64,000 nt of DNA from Pseudomonas viridiflava (GCF_900582625.1 NZ_UTIQ01000001.1:1-64000), one strand, 5' to 3'. Positions 42,028 to 51,997 are shown, numbered from the stretch's first letter. The notes: generated from the sequence alone by a model not told the origin. Program-made: numbers and translations.

Positions 42028-42528
42028 TCAAGCAGGCCCGAAGAACACAGGGGCGATCACGTACTCCTCGTACCCAACCCCAGCGCATCGCGTCGGCGTG
42101 AATACATACGAGCGCGCCACTTTGTAAGCGGCTTCGTCAAACCTGGAATCGGTCGATCCAACGACGCGCGCAGCCTTCGCCCGCCCCACCTGCGCCGGGG
42201 AAATCAGGGCCACCCATACTTTTGCTTCTGCATACGCACTGACGCCGGCCGGGCGCAAGGCCGGTCCCATTGAGACAACAGAAAGAGACTCGCAGCCCGT
42301 TTCAGGACTCGGTGTCAGGGCAGTTTCGGGGAAGACCGTGCTGAGTTCGCAATCTGCGAATTTGCTGCATTGGTTTGCGTCCTCAAACAATCCGAAATCT
42401 TGTGTCAAGGGCTTCATAGGATTGGTGGGGCTGACTGAGTACATGTACATGGCGGGTGCTTCGCTTTGACAGCCGGGCAGTGCTGAAGCGAAACAAAAAA
42501 TGGCGATGGCGTGCATCGAACGCAGCAT
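42028..42528 (-). CDS. Small hypothetical lipoprotein
   Basis: A 166-residue protein starting MLRSMHAIAIFCFASALPGC with a lipobox-like LPGC. Five or six further cysteines occur in the mature part. The ATG at 42528 directly precedes the hydrophobic signal; a TTG at 42558 is a weaker alternative. No family recognised. Confidence 0.72.
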   Translation of the reverse strand: MLRSMHAIAIFCFASALPGCQSEAPAMYMYSVSPTNPMKPLTQDFGLFEDANQCSKFADCELSTVFPETALTPSPETGCESLSVVSMGPALRPAGVSAYAEAKVWVALISPAQVGRAKAARVVGSTDSRFDEAAYKVARSYVFTPTRCAGVGYEEYVIAPVFFGPA

Positions 42529-42845
42529 GGCTTTGTCTTCTTCGCGGAGGTGAGACAAGGTAAGCGGTCAGGGCGCGTGAAGATGTCGGCTTTAGCGGAC
42601 GACGATGAAAGACCAATGTGCTGAGGTTGAATGATTCGAGTAAGAAAACGGAGTGTTCAACGCGGCGCAACGGCTTGAGCAGGCGTTTAGATGAGCGGAC
42701 AAATCGGCACCGCAGCATAGGCATGGGTGAATGCCACGGCAGTTGCGTGCTTTAAGTGTGGCGATGTGCACGCAACTGCTGATGCCGAAACCACCAGCCT
42801 GTTTGGCTAGTGCAACGAAATGCCTGAACGCAAGGAGCAGGAAGC
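42529..42845. other. Intergenic region with a long hairpin
   Basis: These 317 bases hold no supported gene. A perfect 12-bp inverted repeat, GCAGTTGCGTGC (42739-42750) and GCACGCAACTGC (42768-42779), lies downstream of the minus-strand oxidoreductase gene and could end or stabilise its transcript. Otherwise I see nothing recognisable. Confidence 0.6.
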
Positions 42846-43781
42846 TTATAAATCGTCGCCATTCACCCGCAACACCACCTTGCCATGCACATGTTCAGTA
42901 GCCAGGTAATCCAGCGCCTCAGCCGCCTGCGGCAGGTCAAAAACCTTGGCAATAACTACCGACACATCATCAGACTCCACCAGCCCGGCAATCTGCGTCA
43001 GTTCCAGCCCGTTGGGCTCGGCCATAAACCGCGTGCCGGTTTTGCCGGCGGCGTCGGGATGGTGGGCGTCGGGCATTTGCAGGGTCGACACCAGCCGCCC
43101 GCCCTCGCCCAGCACTTGCCACGAGCGCGCCTGGGTTTCGCCGCCGATAAGGTCGATGACCAAGTCGAAGTCTTGGCAAATGTCTTCGAAACGCTCCTTC
43201 TTGTAATCAATCGCACGGTCTACGCCCAGGGACTTGAGAAACGTGAGGCTGTCGGTGGAAGCCGTCGCGTACACCTGCGCGCCCTTGATCTTGGCGAACT
43301 GAACCGCCAGGTGCCCGACCCCGCCCGTGCCGCCATGGATCAACACTTTTTGCCCCGCCTCCAGGCTGCCGTGGGTGACCAATGCCTGCCAGGCGGTGTG
43401 ACCGGCCAGCGGTAAGCCGGCGGCCTTTTCCCAACTGAGCGACGCGGGAATCTTCGCCAGATTTTTTGCCGCCACTGCAGCAAACTCGGCGAAGCTGCCG
43501 TCAGCGCCGAGCATGCCAAACACCCGGTCGCCGATGTTGAAATCGGTGACGCCATCGCCCAGTTGCTCGACGACTCCAGTGACTTCGCGGCCCAGCGTAA
43601 GCGGCAAGTCTTTCTCGGTAATGTCCGGAAATTCGCCTTGGCGAATCTTGTAATCAACGGGATTGGTACCCGCCACCACGACGCGTACCAACACCTCGCC
43701 GGAGTTGGCCTGCGGCATGTCTACTTCTTCAAAAGACATGACATCCGAGCCACCGAATTGGGAGATTCTTATCGCTTTCAT
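42846..43781 (-). CDS. Zinc-independent quinone oxidoreductase (MDR superfamily)
   Basis: A 311-residue medium-chain dehydrogenase/reductase without zinc ligands. Landmarks are VVAGTNPVDYKIRQGEFP, LGREVTGVVEQLGDGV and the nucleotide motif VLIHGGTGGVGHLAVQFAK. AAGGTG lies before the ATG at 43781. Likely reduces quinones or enones with NADPH. A paralogue is at 53501. Confidence 0.92.
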   Translation of the reverse strand: MKAIRISQFGGSDVMSFEEVDMPQANSGEVLVRVVVAGTNPVDYKIRQGEFPDITEKDLPLTLGREVTGVVEQLGDGVTDFNIGDRVFGMLGADGSFAEFAAVAAKNLAKIPASLSWEKAAGLPLAGHTAWQALVTHGSLEAGQKVLIHGGTGGVGHLAVQFAKIKGAQVYATASTDSLTFLKSLGVDRAIDYKKERFEDICQDFDLVIDLIGGETQARSWQVLGEGGRLVSTLQMPDAHHPDAAGKTGTRFMAEPNGLELTQIAGLVESDDVSVVIAKVFDLPQAAEALDYLATEHVHGKVVLRVNGDDL

Positions 43782-43899
43782 ACCGTTCACCTTCTGGTTC
43801 GAGAGATCAGGTGTAGAAAGGCGGTGAGGCGCAGAGGTTTAGGGAGATTGCATTGGCCGGCGACGGATGGCAGAACAGGCGAGAAGACCACCGTCAGCG

Positions 43900-44337
43900 C
43901 TATTCTCGTCGCGTCCGGTGTTGTTGCGTCTGCAACAAAAACCCGAAACAAGACGACAAGGTAAAAAGCACAACCGATTCGGCAATCCTGACCAAGGGAT
44001 AGCCTATTTGAGCCAGCCGGACGCGCTCTGCATCGGGGTCAAGTTTCACCAGAACCAGTCCCAGCAAACAGAACAGCGATGTAAAAGCCGCGCCGGTGAT
44101 GGCACCGTTTTGGATAGGCTTCTGGTTGCACACATATCCCGTCACAGCGCCACCTACTAGCCAGGGAAGCGCTCGCGCCAACTCGTACAACCCACCCATG
44201 AGGGTCCATGTCAGTTGCGAATCGATGTGTGAAATTACGGTGGTCTTAGTCGACAGAATCAGCCGAGCAAGGACATAAGCAACTGCCGCAGCTACAACGC
44301 CCATCGCCACTGCTCGCTTGTCCATAAATCCGGGCAT
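43900..44337 (-). CDS. Hypothetical membrane protein
   Basis: About 145 residues with three or four hydrophobic segments (VAMGVVAAAVAYVLARLIL, ALPWLVGGAVTGYV, ITGAAFTSLFCLLGLVLV, a weaker C-terminal one). The start is uncertain: ATG 44337, ATG 44325, or TTG 44361, the last having the best ribosome site. No family recognised. Confidence 0.7.
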   Translation of the reverse strand: MPGFMDKRAVAMGVVAAAVAYVLARLILSTKTTVISHIDSQLTWTLMGGLYELARALPWLVGGAVTGYVCNQKPIQNGAITGAAFTSLFCLLGLVLVKLDPDAERVRLAQIGYPLVRIAESVVLFTLSSCFGFLLQTQQHRTRRE

Positions 44338-44473
44338 ATTGGAAAAATTGGCACGATTCAAGAACGCATCCCCATCCAGGTCACGGCTTGCGTCTTCGAA
44401 AGAAATGGATCGTGCCGTTTGCGTCTGCGGCGGCGACCATCTTGCCCATCTACACTCGAAAAAACACCCAGTA

Positions 44474-45367
44474 TTACCCTGCCGCCATGCCTCGCATCAC
44501 CGCCACAAACCGCTCGACCATTTCCCCCTTCCCCGCCGCGCAGGCCAACGCCACGGTGCTCGCCGAGCCTTCATCGCTCAGCGGCACGAACGCCACCGAC
44601 TCATGTGCCAACGCGCGCATGCTGTGCGGCAGCAACGCCACGCCAAAACCGGCCTGAATCAACTGCAACTGCGTGGTTTTGCGCGACACCACTTGCGCGG
44701 CGCGCGGGAAGAAACCGGCTTGCATGCACAACGCCGCCGACAGGTAACTCAAGCCGCCGCGCTGGCCGTGGGGAATAGAGATAAAACGCTCTTCGCTGAG
44801 CTGACGCAGGTGCACGCTCTTGGCGCCCGCGAGCGGATGGGCAGCGGCAACGGCGAGGTACAGCGGCTCGTCGAACAGTGGGTAAATCTCTACACCGTCG
44901 TGCTGGCGAAGCACCGGCAAACGCAGCAGGCCCACGTCGAGCGTACCGTCGGCGATGTCCTGCAGTTGGGCTTCGGAAGATTGCTGGGCGATGGCCAGCG
45001 AGACGTCGGCGTTGTCGCTCAGGTAGGCGCTGATGCGTTCGAGCAGCAGGCCGGTAATCGGCACCGTGCTGGAGTGACTAAGCCGCACACTGCCGCGTAA
45101 ACCCTCGCCAATTTGCTGGGCCAGGCGCTCGGCTTTCTCCAGCTCGGCCAGCACATGACGCGTACGTTCATAGAAGGCTTGGCCCGCGGGCGTCAGACGC
45201 GGCTGCCTCGCCGTGCGCTCAAACAGCGAGGTGCCGAGGTGCTGTTCAAGCTCCTTGATGTGCCGGCTCAGCGCCGACTGGGCGACAAACAAGCGCTGCG
45301 CCGCGAGCGTGAAGCTGCCGCATTCGGCGATCTCGGCGAAGTAACGCAACTGACGAAGCGAGGTCAT
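44474..45367 (-). CDS. LysR-family transcriptional regulator
   Basis: A 297-residue LysR protein with an N-terminal helix-turn-helix (LRYFAEIAECGSFTLAAQRL, AQSALSRHIKELE). The pattern resembles the CynR/CatR-like group. ATG at 45367 is preceded by GAGA. Divergent from a TSUP permease gene, its likely target. Confidence 0.91.
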   Translation of the reverse strand: MTSLRQLRYFAEIAECGSFTLAAQRLFVAQSALSRHIKELEQHLGTSLFERTARQPRLTPAGQAFYERTRHVLAELEKAERLAQQIGEGLRGSVRLSHSSTVPITGLLLERISAYLSDNADVSLAIAQQSSEAQLQDIADGTLDVGLLRLPVLRQHDGVEIYPLFDEPLYLAVAAAHPLAGAKSVHLRQLSEERFISIPHGQRGGLSYLSAALCMQAGFFPRAAQVVSRKTTQLQLIQAGFGVALLPHSMRALAHESVAFVPLSDEGSASTVALACAAGKGEMVERFVAVMRGMAAG

Positions 45368-45470
45368 GGCGGCTATCTCTTTTCGAGATGACTTGTAAGG
45401 GTTTTGCATATTAGTCGGCATGGCTCGCCATTGGCTAACCTGTGCTCCATTCCTTCACAGCGGATTTTCC

Positions 45471-46238
45471 ATGCTCGCTTCTGCGCTCGCTCAACTGCCC
45501 TTCTCTGCCCTCGATTGGCTTTTAATCGTGTTGGGCATTGCCGCGGCCTACGTGGTGTTTGGCATTGCCGGTTTCGGCACAGCGTTGGTGGCTGGGCCGG
45601 TGCTGATTCACTTTATGCCGCTGTCGCGGATCATCCCGTTACTGGTGCTGCTGGACTTCGTCGCCGCCTTCGGCAACTGGCTGCCCGCGCGCAAGGCGGT
45701 GGCGCGCAATGAACTGTTCCGATTGCTGCCGTGCATGGCAGTAGGCTGCACGGTGGGCGTGGTGTTTTTGCTGCGGCTCAAGGCGGATGTGCTGCTGTTG
45801 CTGATGGGCCTGTTTGTCAGCGGTTACGCGCTGTACAGCTTGGCCGTGAAAAGCCGACCGGCCCAGTTCAGCCCCTGGTGGGCGCTGCCGGCCGGCTCGG
45901 TAGGTGGATTATTTGGCGCGTTATTTGGCAGCGGTGGCTTTTTGTATGCGCTGTATTTAAACGCGCGGCTCGACTCCAGCGAACAGGCGCGGGCCACGCA
46001 AAGTGCGCTGATCAGTTGCAGCACCGTGGTGCGGCTGGGGTTGTTTCTGCTGGCGGGCGTGTACGCCGATAGCGCGTTGTTGCTGCTTGCATTGGTGTTG
46101 CTGCCGGTGATGGCAGCAGGGCTTTGGGCGGGGCGGCAGCTCACGGGGCGACTGTCGCGCGAGGCGTTTATCCGGCTAGTGACGTGGTTGGTGCTGGCCA
46201 GCGGACTGGCATTGATTGTCCGCTACCTGAGTCTGTAA
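45471..46238 (+). CDS. TSUP/TauE-SafE family membrane transporter
   Basis: A 255-residue inner-membrane protein with about eight helices. The N-terminal VFGIAGFGTALVAGPVL and the internal repeat SVGGLFGALFGSGGFLYALY are typical of the TauE/SafE (sulfite/organic anion exporter) family. ATG at 45471 with GGA upstream. Divergent from the LysR gene. Substrate unknown. Confidence 0.88.
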   Translation: MLASALAQLPFSALDWLLIVLGIAAAYVVFGIAGFGTALVAGPVLIHFMPLSRIIPLLVLLDFVAAFGNWLPARKAVARNELFRLLPCMAVGCTVGVVFLLRLKADVLLLLMGLFVSGYALYSLAVKSRPAQFSPWWALPAGSVGGLFGALFGSGGFLYALYLNARLDSSEQARATQSALISCSTVVRLGLFLLAGVYADSALLLLALVLLPVMAAGLWAGRQLTGRLSREAFIRLVTWLVLASGLALIVRYLSL

Positions 46239-46247
46239 GGCCCGCGA

Positions 46248-46472
46248 CTACGCGTTTGCGATTGCGCTGCCGCCCAGCAGCGCCACGCCCAGATACCACA
46301 GCCACAGGAATGGCTTGGCCTCAGGTTGTTTCCTGCCATACACGTAGACATAAAAAGGAATAACAAAGCAGAGCAAGGCGTGCAGAACCGAGTGTTTCGA
46401 CGCGACGATGACAATCGCGATCTGCATCGCGATGATGAGTCCGAGCCCGGACAACACCAAGAACATAACCAT
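46248..46472 (-). CDS. Small two-helix membrane protein
   Basis: A 74-residue protein with hydrophobic segments at residues 2-24, 28-45 and 55-71. A strong AAGGGA lies before the ATG, which supports it as real despite its size. No family recognised; convergent with the TSUP gene. Confidence 0.7.
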   Translation of the reverse strand: MVMFLVLSGLGLIIAMQIAIVIVASKHSVLHALLCFVIPFYVYVYGRKQPEAKPFLWLWYLGVALLGGSAIANA

Positions 46473-46698
46473 CTGGAATCCCTTCCCTGAAAAAAGCCGG
46501 CGAGCTTAACAGCCATCGCTGCGTAACGACGCATTACGCGCGCTGCTTGCTTAAAAAAAACCTGTCCCACCTCGGCGCATTTCTCGGTATGTTGGCCGCT
46601 CACTTCAAGGACGAACCAGGGGATTGTGTGCGTCGAGCGCCTGACTGGCCGTCCCACAGTCGGTTAACCTTGGTTTTTAGACAGGAAAGGGAATTCTC

Positions 46699-47043
46699 AT
46701 GGCCGACGACTCATGGGCTTGCAGGGCCTGCGAACAATCGAATGAAAGCGGCGCAACCGCTTGCTCCGCCTGCAACTGCCCAGCCACACCGACCGCAACT
46801 GAAGTGGAAGCGCATCAAGCGCACTTTGCGGCCGCGCGCGGCAAAAAATATGAATGTCTGAAGTGCTCGCACGACGTATACGAGGTCGGCGAAACGCGCA
46901 GTTCCGGCGGCCTGCTTTCGAGTTTCTTCGAGGTCGAAACCGAAAAGTTTTCCTTTGTCGCCTGCGCGCGCTGCGGTTACACCGAGTTCTACCGCCGCAA
47001 CCGCAATGGGCTGCGTAACGTTTTGGACTTCAGCATCGGCTAA
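46699..47043 (+). CDS. Protein with RanBP2-type and C-terminal zinc ribbons
   Basis: A 114-residue protein. Residues 5-28 (WACRACEQSNESGATACSAC) form a RanBP2-like zinc finger with CxxC-x10-CxxC spacing. Residues 52-97 hold a second pair, YECLKC and ACARCGYTEFYR, separated by about 35 residues as in zinc-ribbon nucleic-acid-binding proteins. AGGAAAGGGAA precedes the ATG. Cytoplasmic, presumably nucleic-acid- or protein-binding. Confidence 0.82.
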   Translation: MADDSWACRACEQSNESGATACSACNCPATPTATEVEAHQAHFAAARGKKYECLKCSHDVYEVGETRSSGGLLSSFFEVETEKFSFVACARCGYTEFYRRNRNGLRNVLDFSIG

Positions 47044-47165
47044 ACGACGACGTCATGATGGCAGTTTCTAGTTTTTACAGACCATCGATGCGCACACTCG
47101 CCGAGCAATATTGAGCTAAGGCTTTGCGGCGTTCTCGACCGTTACCTGTTTCCAGAGAGCAAACC

Positions 47166-47945
47166 ATGAACGACAACCACAGCGGTCAAGTCGCGCTGGT
47201 CAGCGGCGCCGGCAGCGAGCACGGCATTGGCTTTGCCATCGCCAAGCGCCTTGGCGACGCGGGGGCGAAGTTGATCGTCACCGGCAGCAGCGCGCGCATT
47301 CATGACCGCGTCGCGCAATTGCGCAGTGAAGGCTACGAGGTAGAAGGTCGACCGGCCGACCTCACGCAAGCCGATCAGGTCGCCGACCTGGTGGCGTGGG
47401 CTGAATCGCTTTGGGGACGCATCGATGTGCTGGTGAACAACGCGGGTATGGCCGTTCAGGGCGAAGCCGAGGAATTCGCTGACCTGGCCGACATGAGCCT
47501 TGAGGCCTGGAACATCTCGATTGCACGAAACCTCACCACGGCGTTTCTGCTAACGCGCGCGGTGTTGCCGGGCATGAAGCACCGTGGGTACGGACGTATC
47601 GTCCAAATCAGCTCCACCACCGGCACCCGCGTCAGCAACCCTGGCGAGGCGGCCTATGCAGCCGCGAAAGCCGGCATGGTGGGCATGAACATGAGCCTAG
47701 CGTTGGAAGTGGCGCCGTATGGCATCACCGTGAACTCCGTGGCGCCTGGATGGATTGCTACCCAGTCGAGCACCGCTGAGGAATTGGTTGCCGCGCAGTA
47801 CGTGCCAGTTGGGCGTGCCGGCAGGCCGGAAGAAGTTGCTGCAGCAGTGGCGTTTCTGGCTTCGCCTGAGTCGAGCTATATAACGGGCGAGGTGCTGGTG
47901 GTCGATGGCGGGAATTGTTTGGCGGAGAACAAGGGGCCGCGGTAA
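47166..47945 (+). CDS. Short-chain dehydrogenase/reductase
   Basis: A 259-residue classical SDR resembling Fab[16 protein letters not shown] is the cofactor motif, LVNNAG follows, and the catalytic Ser (QISSTTG) and YAAAK are intact. The C-terminus [14 protein letters not shown] is typical. AGAGAG precedes the ATG. Substrate unknown. Confidence 0.92.
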   Translation: MNDNHSGQVALVSGAGSEHGIGFAIAKRLGDAGAKLIVTGSSARIHDRVAQLRSEGYEVEGRPADLTQADQVADLVAWAESLWGRIDVLVNNAGMAVQGEAEEFADLADMSLEAWNISIARNLTTAFLLTRAVLPGMKHRGYGRIVQISSTTGTRVSNPGEAAYAAAKAGMVGMNMSLALEVAPYGITVNSVAPGWIATQSSTAEELVAAQYVPVGRAGRPEEVAAAVAFLASPESSYITGEVLVVDGGNCLAENKGPR

Positions 47946-48054
47946 ACCGGAAGACAAGAATGTGTTTTTAATGGCAGCGCTTGTCCCACTCCGCTTCGAT
48001 CTGGCCTGCGCTGGTGATTCCCTGCAAACGCTGTCCACCCGAACTCTTAATAAC

Positions 48055-48516
48055 TCACTCAGCAGACGAAACCTTGGGCATATCCAGCAGCCCCCTAATG
48101 AACTTATCGCTCGTTCCACCTTCCAGTTCGTAGATAAACCAATCACCCTTGACCTTTCTAAACCCGACGTTGAAAGCAGCAAGTTCCCCATCGTCGCGTT
48201 CCACCAGATACACCCTGTTATCAAAAACGTCAGCCTTAACCTGAGCGGACGCCCGGTGAACGCCGTAGATGCCTTTGCCACCTATCCAGCGTTGGAGAAA
48301 CGCCTCCGTATTGGCGAGAATTTTCGCTTCATCATCCGCCTTGGTCCACGGATCAAAGTGCCCGCCAAGAACGCTGCTCAAGCATTTATTTTTAAAACCG
48401 TCTGCCATGCACGACAGGTAATCTCGCTCGAGAACGTCCTTGTCTTTAATGCGTTCTCCGGCGACGCAAGCGCTCGCGAGCAGTAAACCAGACAACACCA
48501 CGACCATTTTTTTCAT
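48055..48516 (-). CDS. Exported hypothetical protein
   Basis: A 153-residue protein with a signal sequence (KKMVVVLSGLLLASACVAG), either cleaved after CVA or processed as a lipoprotein at Cys16. The mature part looks like a small alpha/beta fold ending in VKGDWFIYELEGGTSDKFI. AGGAAG precedes the ATG at 48516. No family recognised. Confidence 0.78.
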   Translation of the reverse strand: MKKMVVVLSGLLLASACVAGERIKDKDVLERDYLSCMADGFKNKCLSSVLGGHFDPWTKADDEAKILANTEAFLQRWIGGKGIYGVHRASAQVKADVFDNRVYLVERDDGELAAFNVGFRKVKGDWFIYELEGGTSDKFIRGLLDMPKVSSAE

Positions 48517-48836
48517 GACTAACTTCCTGTTGAGCCGCAGACGGCAAGGCAACTGATATCGAGCGTCTGGCGTACACGGCTGCGCATTTCATAGGACCCA
48601 TGAAAGCGTCGCGCGAGCGCATGGTTATGTCGAAGGTTTTGACCGCGGCTCAGCGCAACGGTGTCGCCGGAGATGGCCCATCGAAACGTCCATGTTTGCA
48701 GAGTGTGTCGATAGTGCCATCGCCCAGCCGCGATGGCTACGCGCCTGGCACCTGACTCCAGCCCCGTCGTGAGCAGCTTGGCAAAACGAGCTTCTCATGA
48801 CGCGCTGATGCCTCGTCCACCGCCTGACTGGCTTCC
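48517..48836. other. Intergenic region with one hairpin
   Basis: These 320 bases contain no supported gene. GCCATCGC (48716-48723) and GCGATGGC (48730-48737) form an 8-bp stem with a 6-base loop, about 100 bases downstream of the minus-strand SDR gene, without a T-tract. Confidence 0.5.
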
Positions 48837-49589
48837 TCAGACCAACCGTGCGCCGCCATCTATGTTCAGCGTGGCGCCGTTCATAAAGCCGTTGGTCATC
48901 AGGAAAACCGTGGCCGCACCCGCCTCTTCGGCGGTGCCGAGACGACGCAACGGCAAGGTTTTTTCCAGTGCACTCACGAACGCATCGCGGCCTTCGCCCA
49001 GCGCTTTGCTGAAGATGGGCGTGTCGATCGGACCGGGCGACAAGGTGTTCACCCGAATCGGTGCCAATTCCAACGCCAGGCCTCGGGCCAAGGCTTCCAT
49101 CGCCGCCGACGCAGCCGCCAGCACCGCGCTGCCGTGGGCCGTTGGGCGCTCCGACAACATGCCGGAAATGAAGGTGATGGAGCCGTCTTTGGCCAGGCGC
49201 TCGCCCAAGGCGCGAATGGCATGCACGGACGCCCACATGCGCTCGTCAAAAGCGCGGTGCAGCAGACCGATGTCGGCGTCCAGCACGTTGCCCACCACGT
49301 AGGTGCCGGCCAGCAGAACCAGGTGATCGACGTGGGGGATATCTGCCAGTGCGCTGTAAATGGCGGCGCTGTCGGTCACGTCGGCGGCGCGCCAGGCGTC
49401 CAGGCCGTTGTCGCGGGCGGCCTGTTCGGCACGGGCGGCATTGGAGCCGATCACGGTGACATGAGCGCCGCTGGCTTTGGCTTGAATGGCGGCGGCCAAA
49501 CCGATGCCAGAGGTACCGCCGAAAATCACCACGGTGCGGCCGTGCAGGTTACTGGGAAGCGCGTTGTTGAGAGCAGGGGTTGTGGTCAT
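48837..49589 (-). CDS. SDR-family protein lacking the catalytic Tyr and Lys
   Basis: A 250-residue SDR with cofactor motif IFGGTSGIGLAAAIQ and LLAG in place of NNAG. The usual YxxxK is replaced by a stretch GSAVLAAASAAMEAL, so Tyr reads Leu and Lys reads Ser; the preceding Ser (FISG) is kept. Divergent from a LysR gene, the arrangement typical of LysR and its target. It may use another catalytic residue or be non-catalytic. Confidence 0.88.
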   Translation of the reverse strand: MTTTPALNNALPSNLHGRTVVIFGGTSGIGLAAAIQAKASGAHVTVIGSNAARAEQAARDNGLDAWRAADVTDSAAIYSALADIPHVDHLVLLAGTYVVGNVLDADIGLLHRAFDERMWASVHAIRALGERLAKDGSITFISGMLSERPTAHGSAVLAAASAAMEALARGLALELAPIRVNTLSPGPIDTPIFSKALGEGRDAFVSALEKTLPLRRLGTAEEAGAATVFLMTNGFMNGATLNIDGGARLV

Positions 49590-49686
49590 GTCTATCTCCT
49601 AGAACGCCCTGATGGCGTCGATGAGAGAAAGGCTAAAGGCAAGCGCGAAGATTGATAATTGGGCCGTAAGTCGCTTTACTGATGCC

Positions 49687-50628
49687 ATGAAGGAACAAAT
49701 AGGGTTAGACCGCCTGACCGGTCTTATTGCCTTTGCCCGCGCCGCGTCGCTGGGCAGTTACACCGCCGCCGCGCGGGATTTGTCGGTGTCGCCCTCGGCA
49801 ATCAGCAAAAGCGTGCAGCGCCTTGAACAGCACTTCGCGCTCAAGTTGTTTAGCCGCACGACCCGCTCGCTGACGCTCACGCCCGAAGGCCGTGATTTAT
49901 ACGAGCGCGCCTTGCGCATTCTGCGAGAAGTGGAAGCCATTGATCAGGCAGCCGTGGCCTCGCGAGCCGAACCTGCGGGCACGTTGAAAATCACCGCGCC
50001 GCCACCGATTGGTTTGAACATCCTGGCTCCGGCCCTACCGCGATTCCGCCAGCGCTACCCCAAGCTCGCCATCGACCTGCGCCTGGGCGACTCGCTCGCC
50101 GATATCATCGAGCAAGGCATCGACGTGGCCGTACGCGTGGGCAACCTGGCGGACTCTCGATTGATCTCGAAAACATTGGCGCCCCATCGCATCGCCGCAT
50201 TCGCTTCGCCCGAGTATCTGGCCCGGCGCGGCACACCGCGGCACCTGAGCGAGCTGGAACAACACGACTGCGTGAACTTCCGTTACCAAAGTTCCGGCCT
50301 GGCCTTGCGCTGGCCCTTCAACGTGGATGGAGTTGTCAGCGAATGGCTGCCCGAATCGGGCATCACCATCGATGCCAGCGATGCAGTCGCCGCCGTGGTG
50401 GCGGCCGGCGGCGGCATTGGCATTTCGCCTACCTATGTCGCCGCGCCGTATGTAGCGCGCGGTGAACTAACGCCGCTGTTTCCCGAGCACGCCGTAGACC
50501 GTTCGTTCATCACCGCTTTATGGCCGGAAAGCCGGCGCGGCAGCCCGAACGTGAAGGCGTTTGTAGGTTTTTTGGAAGAACTGTTTCCCACGCCTACGCC
50601 TTGGGATGAGCGGGTGCGTGGGGGGTGA
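49687..50628 (+). CDS. LysR-family transcriptional regulator
   Basis: A 313-residue LysR protein: LIAFARAASLGSYTAAARDL and SPSAISKSVQRLEQHF form the DNA-binding domain. Divergent from the SDR gene at 49589 (97-bp gap) and overlapping the convergent MFS gene by 35 bases. Start at ATG 49687; no clear ribosome site. Confidence 0.9.
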   Translation: MKEQIGLDRLTGLIAFARAASLGSYTAAARDLSVSPSAISKSVQRLEQHFALKLFSRTTRSLTLTPEGRDLYERALRILREVEAIDQAAVASRAEPAGTLKITAPPPIGLNILAPALPRFRQRYPKLAIDLRLGDSLADIIEQGIDVAVRVGNLADSRLISKTLAPHRIAAFASPEYLARRGTPRHLSELEQHDCVNFRYQSSGLALRWPFNVDGVVSEWLPESGITIDASDAVAAVVAAGGGIGISPTYVAAPYVARGELTPLFPEHAVDRSFITALWPESRRGSPNVKAFVGFLEELFPTPTPWDERVRGG

Positions 50629-51997
50629 TCGGCGACGGCCGCAACCGTCGCCAACACAGCACGCTAGTCGACAGCAACAGCACCCCGCACAGCCCCAACG
50701 AAAGGCGCATGCCGTGCATAAAGGCATGCGGCTCGGTATTTGCGATCAGCGAGCCCAATACCGCCACGCCAAGCAGGCCGCCCACTTGCCGCGCTGTATT
50801 AAGCACACCGGCAGCGACACCTGCACGGGAGCCGTCCACGGCCAACAGAATCGCGTTGGTCATGGTCGGCACCGTGAGCGCGATGCCGCTCGCTGCCAGC
50901 ATCATGGGTAGCACCAGCACTGCATAATTTCCGTCTAGCGTCACGGGCAGCAACAGCATGTACCCAAGCGCCGCCAGTAGCAGCCCCACCACCATCAGCA
51001 GCCGAGCGCCCAGGCGCGAAACAATTCGCCCTGCCAGCACGTTCGCCAGCATCAGCACCAGCGTCATGGGCAGGAAGGCCAGCCCGGTGAGTTGCGCAGA
51101 ACGGTGCTGCTGAATTTGAAAGAACAGACTGAATACGAAGATCAAACCGTAGTAAGCAAAATTCACCACCACGCCGGCCACCGACGCGGCGGCGAATGTG
51201 GGAAGCCGGAACAAACTCAGCGGCACCATAGGCGAGCGGCTGCGCATTTCAATCCATACAAAACTCAGCGTTGCAATAGCCGCCGCTAGCAAGCCAACCA
51301 CTACCAACCTGTGCGTCCATCCCAGCCGCCCGGCTTCGGTTAAGGCCATGCTCAGCGCGGCCAGCGCAACGATGGCTGAGGCCTGGCCGCCCCAGTCGAG
51401 TTTTCGCTGAGAGCTGCCGTTACGCGGCGGCACATAACGCAGGGTCAGGAAGACGCCGATTAAACCGATGGGAAGATTGATCAAAAAGATGCTGCGCCAA
51501 CCTATTTGCGTCACCAGCAGCCCCCCTATAACCGGGCCAGCCGCCAGTGATATGCCGCCGCACGCGCCCCACCAGCCGACGGCGCGATTGCGTTGCTCAC
51601 CTTCAACAAACGCCCGATGCAGCATGGCCAGGGAGTTCGGCACGAGCAGCGCGGCGCCGAGTCCCTGGACCAGTCTGGCAGCAATCAACAAGGGCAAGCT
51701 GGGCGCTAACCCACAGGCCAGCGACCCCATGGTGAATACCAAAAACCCCAGCAGGTAGATGCGCCGTGCGCCGAAACGGTCGCCGAGCGTGCCGCTAGTC
51801 AAGAGCAGCGCAGCGAACACCACGGTGTAGCCGTTGACCACCCAGAGCAAACCTGCGACATCCGTACCGAATGCTTTTCGCAGCGCCTGCAGCGCAACGT
51901 TGACGACGCTGACATCCAGCAGCACTAGCACAAAACCTAGCGCAGCAGCGAGCAATGTTCCGTTCGGAGAAAACGAAGAGGTGGATGGAGAGGGCAT
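50594..51997 (-). CDS. MFS multidrug efflux transporter (DHA2-like)
   Basis: A 467-residue transporter with about 14 hydrophobic helices. Motif A-like GTLGDRFGARRIYLLG, motif C-like AGPVIGGLLV, and an N-terminal LDVSVVNVAL are typical of drug:H+ antiporter family 2. Divergent from a LysR gene 99 bases away. Confidence 0.9.
   Translation of the reverse strand: MPSPSTSSFSPNGTLLAAALGFVLVLLDVSVVNVALQALRKAFGTDVAGLLWVVNGYTVVFAALLLTSGTLGDRFGARRIYLLGFLVFTMGSLACGLAPSLPLLIAARLVQGLGAALLVPNSLAMLHRAFVEGEQRNRAVGWWGACGGISLAAGPVIGGLLVTQIGWRSIFLINLPIGLIGVFLTLRYVPPRNGSSQRKLDWGGQASAIVALAALSMALTEAGRLGWTHRLVVVGLLAAAIATLSFVWIEMRSRSPMVPLSLFRLPTFAAASVAGVVVNFAYYGLIFVFSLFFQIQQHRSAQLTGLAFLPMTLVLMLANVLAGRIVSRLGARLLMVVGLLLAALGYMLLLPVTLDGNYAVLVLPMMLAASGIALTVPTMTNAILLAVDGSRAGVAAGVLNTARQVGGLLGVAVLGSLIANTEPHAFMHGMRLSLGLCGVLLLSTSVLCWRRLRPSPITPHAPAHPKA

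Noticed and set aside
48625..49236. A second minus-strand frame overlapping the SDR gene
   Set aside because: It is the same SDR region in another frame with Arg/Gly-rich composition and no motif.
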